Below are positions 1 to 4,462 of a stretch of DNA of 8,748 nucleotides, piece after piece. A program made the translations under genes and the position numbers. The number at the start of each line of letters is the position of its first letter. Position 1 is the stretch's first letter. Source of the stretch: an archaeon (GTDB taxonomy: Archaea > Hydrothermarchaeota > Hydrothermarchaeia > Hydrothermarchaeales > Hydrothermarchaeaceae); NCBI GenBank assembly GCA_018830205.1, contig JAHJSX010000053.1, forward strand, positions 1-8,748. Reading direction: 5' to 3'. Below the pieces are notes generated by a model, which was given only the letters and a program-made list of their open reading frames with translations, did no database searches and had not been told where the DNA came from.

Positions 1-30
1 AAAAAATACAAATACCGCAGGTAAAGCGGT
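1..30 (-). terminator. Hairpin plus U-tract terminator of the TPR-CBS gene
   Basis: Read on the minus strand, a 5-bp stem (ACCGC at 26-30 pairing with GCGGT at 14-18, 7-nt loop) begins inside the TGA stop codon of the TPR-CBS gene. It is followed by T-rich sequence ending in a run of six T at 1-6. U-rich tracts alone can terminate archaeal RNA polymerase, so the tract is the stronger evidence and the short stem is secondary. Confidence 0.55.
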
Positions 31-701
31 CACGCACCTTCCATGATTTGAGGATAGACCCTAAGTATATCTCTATGCGATACCATGCCCACGATATCCG
101 CCCCATCCCTTACAAGAAAGTGCCTCACGCCTTTTTCAATCATCTGGCTTGCTGCCTCTTCCAAAGTTAAGTCATAGGGTATCGTTATAACAGGATACGC
201 CATAATCTCCCTTGCAGGGATTCCTGCCTCGCCCCTTCTTGCAATCATTCTGAAATTTCTGATGAAATCCCTCTCTGTAATGATGCCAAGTATGTTTCCT
301 CCGTAGCTTACTGCCACGCTTGAAATATTTTTTCTGACCATGACATCTGCGACGTCTCGCGCACTGGCACCAAAAGGTACAGATATTATGTCACGAGACA
401 TAATATCGCTTACTTTCCGGCCCGAGGGAGTTAGTCCTTTTAGCACTTTTCCCCCTTTGGTTTTGCTTGCCTTTTTGGTCCCAACTGTTGGGTCTATCTC
501 AAGCGCCTTTTTGTACTCCTCCATGGCGCGCTCGCCTTCCCCCATAATCTGCAGTGTGATTGCCTTCTCCCTGTGTGCTATTGCACTCTGGGGATTTAAC
601 TTTAAAATTTCGGTAAACCTCAAAAGGGCGCCCTGCACGTTCCCGTGCTTGCGCAGGGTTGTTCCTTCCCTTAGTAAAATGGCCTCTTCACTTCTTGACA
701 T
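30..701 (-). CDS. TPR repeat and CBS-domain-pair protein
   Basis: This 223-residue soluble protein has two parts. Residues about 5-75 form two TPR-like helical hairpins, with typical spacing of small and aromatic residues and the ending KKALEIDP. Residues about 95-223 form a tandem CBS pair: VSDIMSRDIISV and GIITERDF mark CBS1, and AREIMAYPVITI and GMVSHRDILRV mark CBS2. CBS pairs usually bind adenine nucleotides or similar ligands and control an attached or partner domain, while TPRs bind proteins. The natural reading is therefore a ligand-responsive adaptor; its partner and ligand cannot be read from the sequence. The ATG at 699-701 is preceded by AGGGAG and lies about 10 nt from the predicted transcription start. 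A lysine-rich linker (SKTKGGK) joins the halves, and its end is encoded over a 26-bp palindrome at 372-397. No TM segment or signal peptide is seen. Confidence 0.85.
   Translation of the reverse strand: MSRSEEAILLREGTTLRKHGNVQGALLRFTEILKLNPQSAIAHREKAITLQIMGEGERAMEEYKKALEIDPTVGTKKASKTKGGKVLKGLTPSGRKVSDIMSRDIISVPFGASARDVADVMVRKNISSVAVSYGGNILGIITERDFIRNFRMIARRGEAGIPAREIMAYPVITIPYDLTLEEAASQMIEKGVRHFLVRDGADIVGMVSHRDILRVYPQIMEGA
372..397. repeat. 26-bp palindrome with perfect 11-bp arms inside the TPR-CBS gene
   Basis: GATATTATGTC at 372-382 is the exact reverse complement of GACATAATATC at 387-397, with the 4-nt spacer ACGA. The gene encodes DIMSRDIIS here, at the start of the first CBS domain. 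Because of the symmetry the opposite strand encodes the same nine residues. Confidence 0.7.
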
Positions 702-732
702 TGCGCTCCCTTTTGCTAGATTCTTACAGGCG

Positions 733-741
733 TTTTTTATA
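733..741 (-). promoter_or_regulatory. TATA box for the TPR-CBS gene
   Basis: The minus strand reads GGAGTATAAAAAACG. The box is centred near 738, which places transcription start near 711 and leaves a leader of about 10 nt carrying AGGGAG just before the ATG at 701. Confidence 0.6.
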
Positions 742-796
742 CTCCATTGAATATATTATTTTGGGAATATTGCAATTTAGGCCTAATCCCTTTGCG

Positions 797-818
797 GGGC
801 CCGTGGTCTAGTCGGTTA
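797..818 (+). repeat. Duplicate of the 5' end of tRNA-Val, upstream of the intact gene
   Basis: These 22 bp are identical to nucleotides 1-22 of the tRNA-Val gene at 948-969, offset by 151 bp. Beyond the identity the two copies still agree at 7 of the next 12 positions and then diverge completely. No matching 3' tRNA half (T-arm, CGGGCCC) lies between the copies, so this is not a complete second tRNA gene. The AT-rich, promoter-like stretch lies upstream of this copy (about 751-779), whereas the sequence just upstream of the intact tRNA has no clear TATA box. It may be a broken tandem duplicate, the footprint of an insertion into the tRNA gene, or a separately transcribed 5' half. Confidence 0.75.
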
Positions 819-947
819 CACCGCAGCCTTTTTCTCACTTCGCTCCAAAAACCCTGGGGAAAACTATAATTATACTCTCAAATCGAATAAGTGGTATTGT
901 AGCAAAGCGAAAATACCCCATAGTGATGATCAACCTTTCCGAAGGTT

Positions 948-1021
948 GGGCCCGTGGTCTAGTCGGTTATGACGTCGCCTTCACATGGCGAAGGTCGTGA
1001 GTTCGAATCTCACCGGGCCCA
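948..1021 (+). tRNA. tRNA-Val (anticodon CAC)
   Basis: A complete cloverleaf can be drawn. The acceptor stem GGGCCCG/CGGGCCC is 7 perfect pairs. The D-arm contains AGTCGGTTA. The anticodon stem TCGCC/GGCGA encloses loop TTCACAT with anticodon CAC. The T-arm GTGAG-TTCGAAT-CTCAC is perfect, and the discriminator base is A. It reads GUG codons. No CCA is encoded and there is no intron in the anticodon loop. T-rich stretches at 1080-1108 downstream would serve as terminators. A peptide reading GPGEIRTHDLRHVKATS appears on the reverse strand and is a spurious translation of the tRNA. Confidence 0.96.
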
Positions 1022-1098
1022 TTCAAACCCTTTACTCGCCGCACGCTTGCGCTTCGGCTCGCAAAGGTCTTGACCCCAAAATTTTCTTTTCCTCGGGG

Positions 1099-1119
1099 TT
1101 TTCTTTTTCTAAAAGAAAA
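1099..1119. repeat. A/T hairpin downstream of tRNA-Val
   Basis: TTTTCTTTT at 1099-1107 pairs perfectly with AAAAGAAAA at 1111-1119 (9 bp, 3-nt loop). Together with the earlier T-rich stretch at 1080-1090 it is a plausible termination region for the tRNA transcript. Confidence 0.4.
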
Positions 1120-1122
1120 GGC

Positions 1123-1142
1123 CGCGGTTGTGCGCGGTTGTG
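1123..1142 (+). repeat. Perfect 10-bp tandem repeat, two copies
   Basis: CGCGGTTGTG occurs twice head to tail, just upstream of the promoter of the first small-RNA candidate. Its function is unknown; it could be slippage or a protein-binding site. Confidence 0.6.
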
Positions 1143-1146
1143 GGCA

Positions 1147-1175
1147 GTTCATGAAAAATTATAAATACTGTGAAC
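1147..1175 (+). promoter_or_regulatory. TATA promoter of small-RNA candidate 1, flanked by a 5-bp inverted repeat
   Basis: AAATTATAAATA at about 1156-1167, preceded by purine-rich BRE-like sequence (GAAA), is a strong archaeal TATA box. Its centre is about 27 nt before 1190, where the G-rich stem arm of the RNA begins. GTTCA (1147-1151) and TGAAC (1171-1175) bracket the box symmetrically and could be an operator. A second AT-rich match lies at 1179-1186 but would start transcription inside the stem arm. Confidence 0.6.
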
Positions 1176-1190
1176 GCTAAATATATGCTA

Positions 1191-1283
1191 AGGGCAGGAG
1201 GGGCCACCTGATTGTACTACGAATCACCTCCACAGTAGATTCGTCTGCCTCCCTCCTGCCATCTCCTCCACTGGCTTGATTTT
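1191..1283 (+). ncRNA. Candidate small RNA 1, anti-Shine-Dalgarno loop
   Basis: The predicted transcript starts with GGCAGGAGGG (1193-1202), which pairs perfectly over 10 bp with CCCTCCTGCC (1251-1260). Inside, ACGAATC (1219-1225) pairs perfectly over 7 bp with GATTCGT (1238-1244) and exposes the 12-nt loop ACCTCCACAGTA. The segment ATCACCTCC (1223-1231) is identical to the conserved 3' tail of 16S rRNA, and CCTCC occurs four times in the RNA. Competing pairings exist: GATT 1210-1213 with AATC 1222-1225, and TACT 1215-1218 with AGTA 1234-1237. The strand is chosen from the TATA box about 27 nt upstream. The 3' end is placed at the first T run (1280-1283) and is uncertain. No ORF of note lies on this strand. 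It shares a 10-mer and the loop design with candidate 2 at 2711. A role in binding ribosome-binding sites is inference. Confidence 0.5.
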
Positions 1284-1284
1284 A

Positions 1285-1344
1285 AAAATTAAAAATTTTA
1301 AAAAAATAAAAAAAAGAAAAATAAGAAAGGAGGAATTCCCCCTT
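1285..1344 (-). terminator. Hairpin plus long U-rich tract ending the DUF5679-like gene
   Basis: A palindrome at 1327-1344 (AAGG-A-GGAATTCC-C-CCTT, one mismatch) overlaps the stop codon of the minus-strand zinc-ribbon gene. It is followed on that strand by long runs of T down to about 1285. The A/T-rich block could also help end the convergent small RNA from the other side. Confidence 0.6.
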
Positions 1345-1486
1345 ACATTTTACCAATCTTGAACATCTTCGTGCTGCATTTTGGGCATGCGCCCTGTATT
1401 GCTGGTTTGCCGTTCTTCATGGTTATCTGTTTTGCGTCCTTTATCTCTCGTTTTGCTCTACATTTCATACAATATCCTTCGACCAT
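1343..1486 (-). CDS. Small zinc-ribbon protein, DUF5679-like
   Basis: This 47-residue reading frame starts MVEGYCMKCRAKREIKDA and ends CPKCSTKMFKIGKM. Two CxxC knuckles (Cys6/Cys9 and Cys34/Cys37) separated by a basic stretch with a K-N-G-K-P turn form a one-zinc ribbon. The pattern YCxKCxAKREIKDA...NGxPAxQGxCPxCxTKMF is what I know as DUF5679, a short family whose function is not established; nucleic-acid or protein binding would be usual for such a ribbon. The ATG at 1484-1486 is preceded by GAGGTG at a good spacing, and a TATA box lies about 27 nt ahead of a predicted start near 1518. A hairpin and U-tract follow the stop. It is divergent from the radical SAM gene and convergent with small-RNA candidate 1. 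The product is basic and soluble. Confidence 0.85.
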   Translation of the reverse strand: MVEGYCMKCRAKREIKDAKQITMKNGKPAIQGACPKCSTKMFKIGKM

Positions 1487-1540
1487 TATGCTACACCTCT
1501 TTTAAAAGAATTCAGTTTTTTTCTCATTTGTGCTCCCTCC

Positions 1541-1549
1541 TTTATATCA
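1541..1549 (-). promoter_or_regulatory. TATA box for the DUF5679-like gene
   Basis: The minus strand reads GGGAAAAGTGATATAAAGG, an A-rich BRE followed by a TATA box. Transcription would start near 1518 and give a leader of about 32 nt containing the GAGGTG ribosome-binding site. Confidence 0.55.
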
Positions 1550-1609
1550 CTTTTCCCTCTCGAGGGGGTTGCGAAGTATTTTTCTTTAGGGTCTTGTTAT
1601 AATAGGGGT

Positions 1610-2647
1610 ATGGTGACGGGATACCCAGAAGGCTGTAAACTGTGTATGAAAGGTGCAAAGCTTGTGCTGTTTGTTACAGGCCTTTGCCAGAAGCGCTGCT
1701 TTTACTGCCCCATATCAGAGAAACGGAAGGGAAAGGACAAATCATGGGCCAATGAACGGCTTGTAAAATCGCCTGATGACATTATCAAAGAAGCAGAGCG
1801 CATGCGCTCCCTTGGAGCCGGGGTCACAGGCGGAGACCCTTCAATGCGCCTTAAACGAACGGTGGGCTACATAAAGCTTCTAAAAGAGCATTTCGACCCG
1901 TTTCACGTGCATATGTACACAGCTTACCCCCTTGATAAAAAAGCGCTCTTGAAGCTGCAGGGTGCAGGGCTTGACGAACTGCGCTTTCATTTGTGGGGGC
2001 GCGATATATGGAAAAGCATCGAGCGGGCCGTGGCCCTTGGGATATATACCGGCATCGAGATTCCTGCGATACCCCAAGAAGAGCAAAAAATCATAAAAAT
2101 CGCAAACCAGCTGGGAGATGTTGGCGGGGGTTTCCTTAACATGAACGAGCTTGAGTTCTCAGAAACCAACACGCAGGCGTTTAAAAAGAAGGGATACGGG
2201 CTAAAATCCGAGCTTTCATACGCGGTGGCCGGGAGCGAGGAAACCGCGAAAAACGTGCAAAAAGCGCTTGCCAGCCTTGACCTTCTGGTGCACTACTGCT
2301 CATCTGGCTTTAAGGACAGCGTCCAGCTGAGAAAGCGCCTGAAGCGTACTGCAATGAACATAAAACGCGACTTTGAAGAAGTAAGTGAGGATGGCCTGCT
2401 TTTGAAAGGAGTTATATTTCCGGATACGAAAAAAGCAGACCTGAAATTACTTAGAAAAGAGCTAATCGAGGCATTCCAAATCCCTGAAAACCTCATGGCC
2501 GTCGACGGGGCTAAAAAACGAATCGAGACAACCATCGAAATTGCGGAGGCACTTTCGCGGCTTACGCCGCTCAAGTGCTCCATAGTCGAGGAATATCCCA
2601 CCGGGGACCGGCTTGAAACAGACGTGATTCCGCTTGGCCCTGACTGA
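1610..2647 (+). CDS. Radical SAM protein, COG2108 type (PFL-activase-like)
   Basis: The 345-residue protein carries the radical SAM cluster motif C26-x3-C30-x2-C33 (LCQKRCFYCP), which ligates the [4Fe-4S] cluster that cleaves S-adenosylmethionine. A glycine-rich GAGVTGGDP follows, as expected for SAM binding. An extra CxxC pair (C9, C12) lies ahead of the cluster, and further cysteines occur in HYCSSG and LKCS. The overall pattern matches the archaeal group related to pyruvate-formate-lyase activating enzyme (COG2108). Its substrate is not known to me. The core barrel spans about residues 18-235; the C-terminal third (KRLKRTAMNIKRDF onward) is a separate alpha/beta extension. No SD of the usual strength precedes the ATG at 1610, though AGGGGT lies just before it; a weak TATA-like AGTATTTTT near 1575-1583 would make the mRNA almost leaderless. 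It is transcribed alone. Confidence 0.85.
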   Translation: MVTGYPEGCKLCMKGAKLVLFVTGLCQKRCFYCPISEKRKGKDKSWANERLVKSPDDIIKEAERMRSLGAGVTGGDPSMRLKRTVGYIKLLKEHFDPFHVHMYTAYPLDKKALLKLQGAGLDELRFHLWGRDIWKSIERAVALGIYTGIEIPAIPQEEQKIIKIANQLGDVGGGFLNMNELEFSETNTQAFKKKGYGLKSELSYAVAGSEETAKNVQKALASLDLLVHYCSSGFKDSVQLRKRLKRTAMNIKRDFEEVSEDGLLLKGVIFPDTKKADLKLLRKELIEAFQIPENLMAVDGAKKRIETTIEIAEALSRLTPLKCSIVEEYPTGDRLETDVIPLGPD

Positions 2648-2675
2648 GTATATACAAATATATAATGTATTGCCA

Positions 2676-2690
2676 TTATATATATAAATT
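2676..2690 (+). promoter_or_regulatory. TATA promoter of small-RNA candidate 2
   Basis: TTATATATATAAATT is a long TATA element centred near 2684, about 27 nt before 2711. The stem arm GGTTCGGG of the RNA candidate begins there. Confidence 0.6.
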
Positions 2691-2710
2691 AGCGGTTACA
2701 TAATATAATG

Positions 2711-2790
2711 TGGTTCGGGGGTCCCGTTGTTCCTCCAATTCACCTCCACCACCCGAATTTTAGGTTAAAGGGGCCCCTACCCTCCTCCTT
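2711..2790 (+). ncRNA. Candidate small RNA 2 (or structured leader), anti-Shine-Dalgarno loop
   Basis: GGTTCGGG (2712-2719) pairs over 8 bp, two of them G-U, with CCCGAATT (2752-2759). This encloses a C/U-rich loop holding CCTCC at 2732-2736 and TCACCTCC at 2740-2747. A smaller hairpin AATTC/GAATT (2737-2741 with 2755-2759) would present ACCTCCACCACCC as its loop. A competing long-range stem joins GGGGTCCC (2718-2725) with GGGGCCCC (2770-2777), and AGGGGCCCCT (2769-2778) is itself a palindrome, so the RNA could switch folds. Two overlapping CCTCC motifs follow at 2781-2788. The 10-mer TCACCTCCAC is shared with candidate 1. The 5' end rests on the TATA box; the 3' end is uncertain because no T run follows. 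It may instead be the leader of the ACT-domain gene, but that gene has its own TATA box. Confidence 0.45.
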
Positions 2791-2812
2791 CGAACATTAA
2801 TTTAGACTCCGA

Positions 2813-2822
2813 TAAATTTATA
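2813..2822 (+). promoter_or_regulatory. TATA box for the ACT-domain gene (leaderless start)
   Basis: TAAATTTATA, centred near 2818-2820, places transcription start at about 2845-2850. That coincides with the candidate ATG codons, so the mRNA is probably leaderless. No Shine-Dalgarno sequence precedes the start, consistent with this. Confidence 0.6.
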
Positions 2823-2849
2823 CTTGGATAAAGACTAATAGTGATGTAT

Positions 2850-3353
2850 ATGTGGGGTGAAATCGAAGAGAATTTTAAAGGTTATCCTGCCCAGAAGAAG
2901 GTCGCCAAGTACCTCTTAAAAATGGGTTTTCGGGTTGGAAAGCGAAAAAAAGTCATGTGCGGCAACATCGAGATAGCTCACACGCAGATTGGCAAGGAAG
3001 TTGGTGTGGACAGGCGCGTCGTGGATGCCGCTGTTGGGAAGATTCTTAAAAATAAAAAACTAATGAAGATATTCGCAAACCTCGAGTCTGCCGCCTTTTT
3101 TCGAAGTGCTGCTCCTGCAATGGGGCTCGGGGTTGTGGTAATAACCGTTAAAGATGCCGCAAAGCCAGGAGTAATCGGTACAATAACCAGCACCATTGCA
3201 AGTCATGGCGTCTCAATTCGCCAGGCCGTGGCCGACGACCCGTACCTCTGTGAAAAGCCGGTGTTTACTGTAATAACCAACACCAAGATTAAAGGCGACC
3301 TCTTTGAAGATTTGAAAAACATAAAGGGCGTAAAGAAGATAACCGTATATTAG
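2850..3353 (+). CDS. HTH-like plus ACT-domain regulator, COG2061 type
   Basis: The product is 167 residues from the ATG at 2850. The N-terminal half (residues about 1-80) is a small helical domain with IAHTQIGKEVGVDRRVVDAAVGKIL, a helix-turn-helix-like segment. The C-terminal half (about 90-167) is an ACT domain: GVVVITVKDAAKPGVIGTI, then SIRQAVADDP and PVFTVIT. ACT domains bind amino acids and control metabolic enzymes or transcription. Archaeal proteins of this layout are annotated as predicted amino-acid-metabolism regulators (COG2061). The ligand and targets are not known from the sequence. Upstream in-frame starts GTG 2841 and ATG 2844 are possible; I prefer 2850 because MWGEIEENF resembles the usual family N-terminus and fits a leaderless start. 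It is convergent with the HD gene, whose stop is 23 nt away. Confidence 0.82.
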   Translation: MWGEIEENFKGYPAQKKVAKYLLKMGFRVGKRKKVMCGNIEIAHTQIGKEVGVDRRVVDAAVGKILKNKKLMKIFANLESAAFFRSAAPAMGLGVVVITVKDAAKPGVIGTITSTIASHGVSIRQAVADDPYLCEKPVFTVITNTKIKGDLFEDLKNIKGVKKITVY

Positions 3354-3376
3354 TGGGTGGATGGTATCGATAGTGC

Positions 3377-3868
3377 CTAAATCCAGCTCTGGATTTCCTC
3401 GTGAAGCTCTTCCATCCTCTTTATGGCGGGATGGCCCTCACCGAGCATCTTTTTAAATCTTTCAAGGCTATCATCAAATGTTGCCATTTTATTGCCCATA
3501 GTTATGTTATCAGCGTATGCAACAATCTTTTCTTCAGGGGTCTTTGGGCAGTAGTCTCCTGGGGGCAGCCCTAATTTTTCTGCCTCATCACTTGTTATTC
3601 CGGCCCCAATATGGCGCTCTGCGATTTTTGCAATCTCTTCTGGAAATCCAAGCTCCCTTAGAATCTTCCCTCCCTCAATCCCATGCCCCATGCCATGGGT
3701 CCTGCACCTTCCGATGTCGTGCAGGAGCGCCCCCCTTTTGATTAAATCCCTGTCAACGGGTATTTTTACCCTGTCTGCAATAACTGCCGCGTTTTTTGAA
3801 ACAGAAATTAAATGCGCTATTACGTTTTCGGGGCAATTAAGGTTCTTCAGGGTGTCGATGTCGGACAT
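3377..3868 (-). CDS. HDIG-domain hydrolase, TIGR00295-like
   Basis: From the ATG at 3866-3868 the protein has 163 residues. The metal site of an HD phosphohydrolase is visible: His19, the H50-D51 pair in LLHDIG, His58/His62/His64 in the THGMGHGI segment, His86 in ERHIGAGI, and Asp120 in AYADN. Archaeal proteins of this size with ALLHDIGRxRTHG and ERHIGAGIT form a family I know as TIGR00295. The substrate is unknown; HD enzymes hydrolyse phosphate esters, often nucleotides. The reading frame stays open further upstream, but that region overlaps tfe in another frame and is not coding for this protein. It starts 7 nt after the tfe stop, so the two are probably co-transcribed. No strong SD is seen, which suits translation coupled to tfe. 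Confidence 0.85.
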   Translation of the reverse strand: MSDIDTLKNLNCPENVIAHLISVSKNAAVIADRVKIPVDRDLIKRGALLHDIGRCRTHGMGHGIEGGKILRELGFPEEIAKIAERHIGAGITSDEAEKLGLPPGDYCPKTPEEKIVAYADNITMGNKMATFDDSLERFKKMLGEGHPAIKRMEELHEEIQSWI

Positions 3869-3875
3869 GGATCCA

Positions 3876-4388
3876 TTAATTGATTTCTTTTTCAAGTTTC
3901 TTGATTCTCTTTTCAAGTTCAGTGACGTTTTGCTGGTTGTCGACGTATTCCAGCGCAGAGTCGCATGATGGGCACCTGAATCCGGTTTCGGTGGCCGTGT
4001 CAAATGAGTATTTAATGGCATCACTGCTGCAGCGGAAAAAGACATGGTTCCTCTCGAAATCAAGCATCTCATTGAGTTCGCCTATTAGGTGCTTCTTTCT
4101 AACCATCATGATTTCACTCATTCTGGTAAGATTTAGCTTCCAGGTGTATGTGTACCAGCCGATTTCCTTGTCCTTGGTCCTGACATAACTTGCAAGGCGG
4201 TAGTCATAAAGCCTGTATAGGATTTTCCTTACTGTGTTCAGGCGAAGGCCGGTTTGCTCTGATATCTTCTCGTCAGTCTCCTCTTTATCGAGGAGACACT
4301 GGACTACGTCAAGGCCTTCCTCGCCTACTGTCTCTAGGAGAACGCTGTTCGTCTCTAAGCTTTTAGATTCCAATTTCCCGTTGTTCAA
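3876..4388 (-). CDS. tfe: Transcription factor E, alpha subunit (TFE/TFIIE-alpha)
   Basis: This 170-residue archaeal TFIIE-alpha homologue helps RNA polymerase open and hold promoter DNA. Residues about 17-105 form the extended winged helix, with EEGLDVVQCLLDKEETDEKISEQTGLRLNTVRKILYRL and the conserved GWYTYTWKL. Residues about 117-148 are the zinc ribbon, followed by a charged coiled-coil tail (VTELEKRIKKLEKEI). The ribbon is unusual: Cys120, Cys139 and Cys142 are present, but the fourth ligand position is Asp123 (CSSD instead of CxxC). The predicted start is TTG at 4386-4388, preceded by GAGGTGGG about ten bases upstream; no ATG or GTG lies earlier in frame and close by. The ribosome-binding site lies in a potential hairpin at 4400-4420. 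It is probably the first gene of a tfe-HD operon. Confidence 0.93.
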   Translation of the reverse strand: MNNGKLESKSLETNSVLLETVGEEGLDVVQCLLDKEETDEKISEQTGLRLNTVRKILYRLYDYRLASYVRTKDKEIGWYTYTWKLNLTRMSEIMMVRKKHLIGELNEMLDFERNHVFFRCSSDAIKYSFDTATETGFRCPSCDSALEYVDNQQNVTELEKRIKKLEKEIN

Positions 4389-4399
4389 ATAAGTATCCC

Positions 4400-4420
4400 A
4401 CCTCTCTCTAGTAAAGAGGT
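4400..4420 (-). promoter_or_regulatory. Hairpin that would mask the tfe ribosome-binding site
   Basis: On the minus strand ACCTCT (4415-4420) can pair with AGAGGT (4400-4405) across a 9-nt loop. The second arm contains most of the GAGGTG that precedes the TTG start of tfe. If the transcript begins upstream of 4420, folding would limit translation of tfe. Confidence 0.4.
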
Positions 4421-4424
4421 ACTA

Positions 4425-4451
4425 CTATTTTATTTTTTAATATATATATGA
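4425..4451 (-). promoter_or_regulatory. tfe: AT-rich promoter region of tfe
   Basis: On the minus strand ATATATATATTAAAAAATAAAATAG fills the gap between trm56 and tfe. Two TATA positions are possible, centred near 4444 and near 4430. The first gives a transcript including the whole SD-masking hairpin (start about 4417). The second gives one starting within it (about 4403). Confidence 0.5.
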
Positions 4452-4462
4452 TTTTCGCATGT

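Noticed and set aside
923..929. Perfect C-box motif GTGATGA between the tRNA copies, suggesting a C/D guide RNA
   Set aside because: No CTGA D box or C'/D' pair follows at the expected distance before the tRNA.
967..1152. Minus-strand ORF ending GPGEIRTHDLRHVKATS
   Set aside because: It is the reverse-strand translation of the tRNA-Val gene, a well-known spurious peptide; nothing else supports it.
1226..1264. Minus-strand 12-codon ORF MAGGRQTNLLWR across small-RNA candidate 1, and a GGAGGTGAT Shine-Dalgarno match on that strand
   Set aside because: No start codon lies at SD distance, and the well-placed TATA box and terminal stem favour a plus-strand RNA.
1328..1345. Strong AGGAGG on the plus strand suggesting a gene start
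   Set aside because: No start codon follows at suitable spacing; it is one arm of the terminator palindrome of the minus-strand gene.
1485..1527. 13-codon minus-strand leader peptide MRKKLNSFKRGVA overlapping the DUF5679-like start as TAATG, with GGAGGG upstream
   Set aside because: The likely TATA box (1541-1549) puts transcription start near 1518, downstream of this ATG, so it would not be in the mRNA. It would matter only if another promoter lies upstream.
3869..4072. Upstream extension of the HD-domain reading frame
   Set aside because: It overlaps the tfe coding sequence in another frame and has no HD-family sequence; the ATG at 3868 follows the tfe stop by 7 nt.
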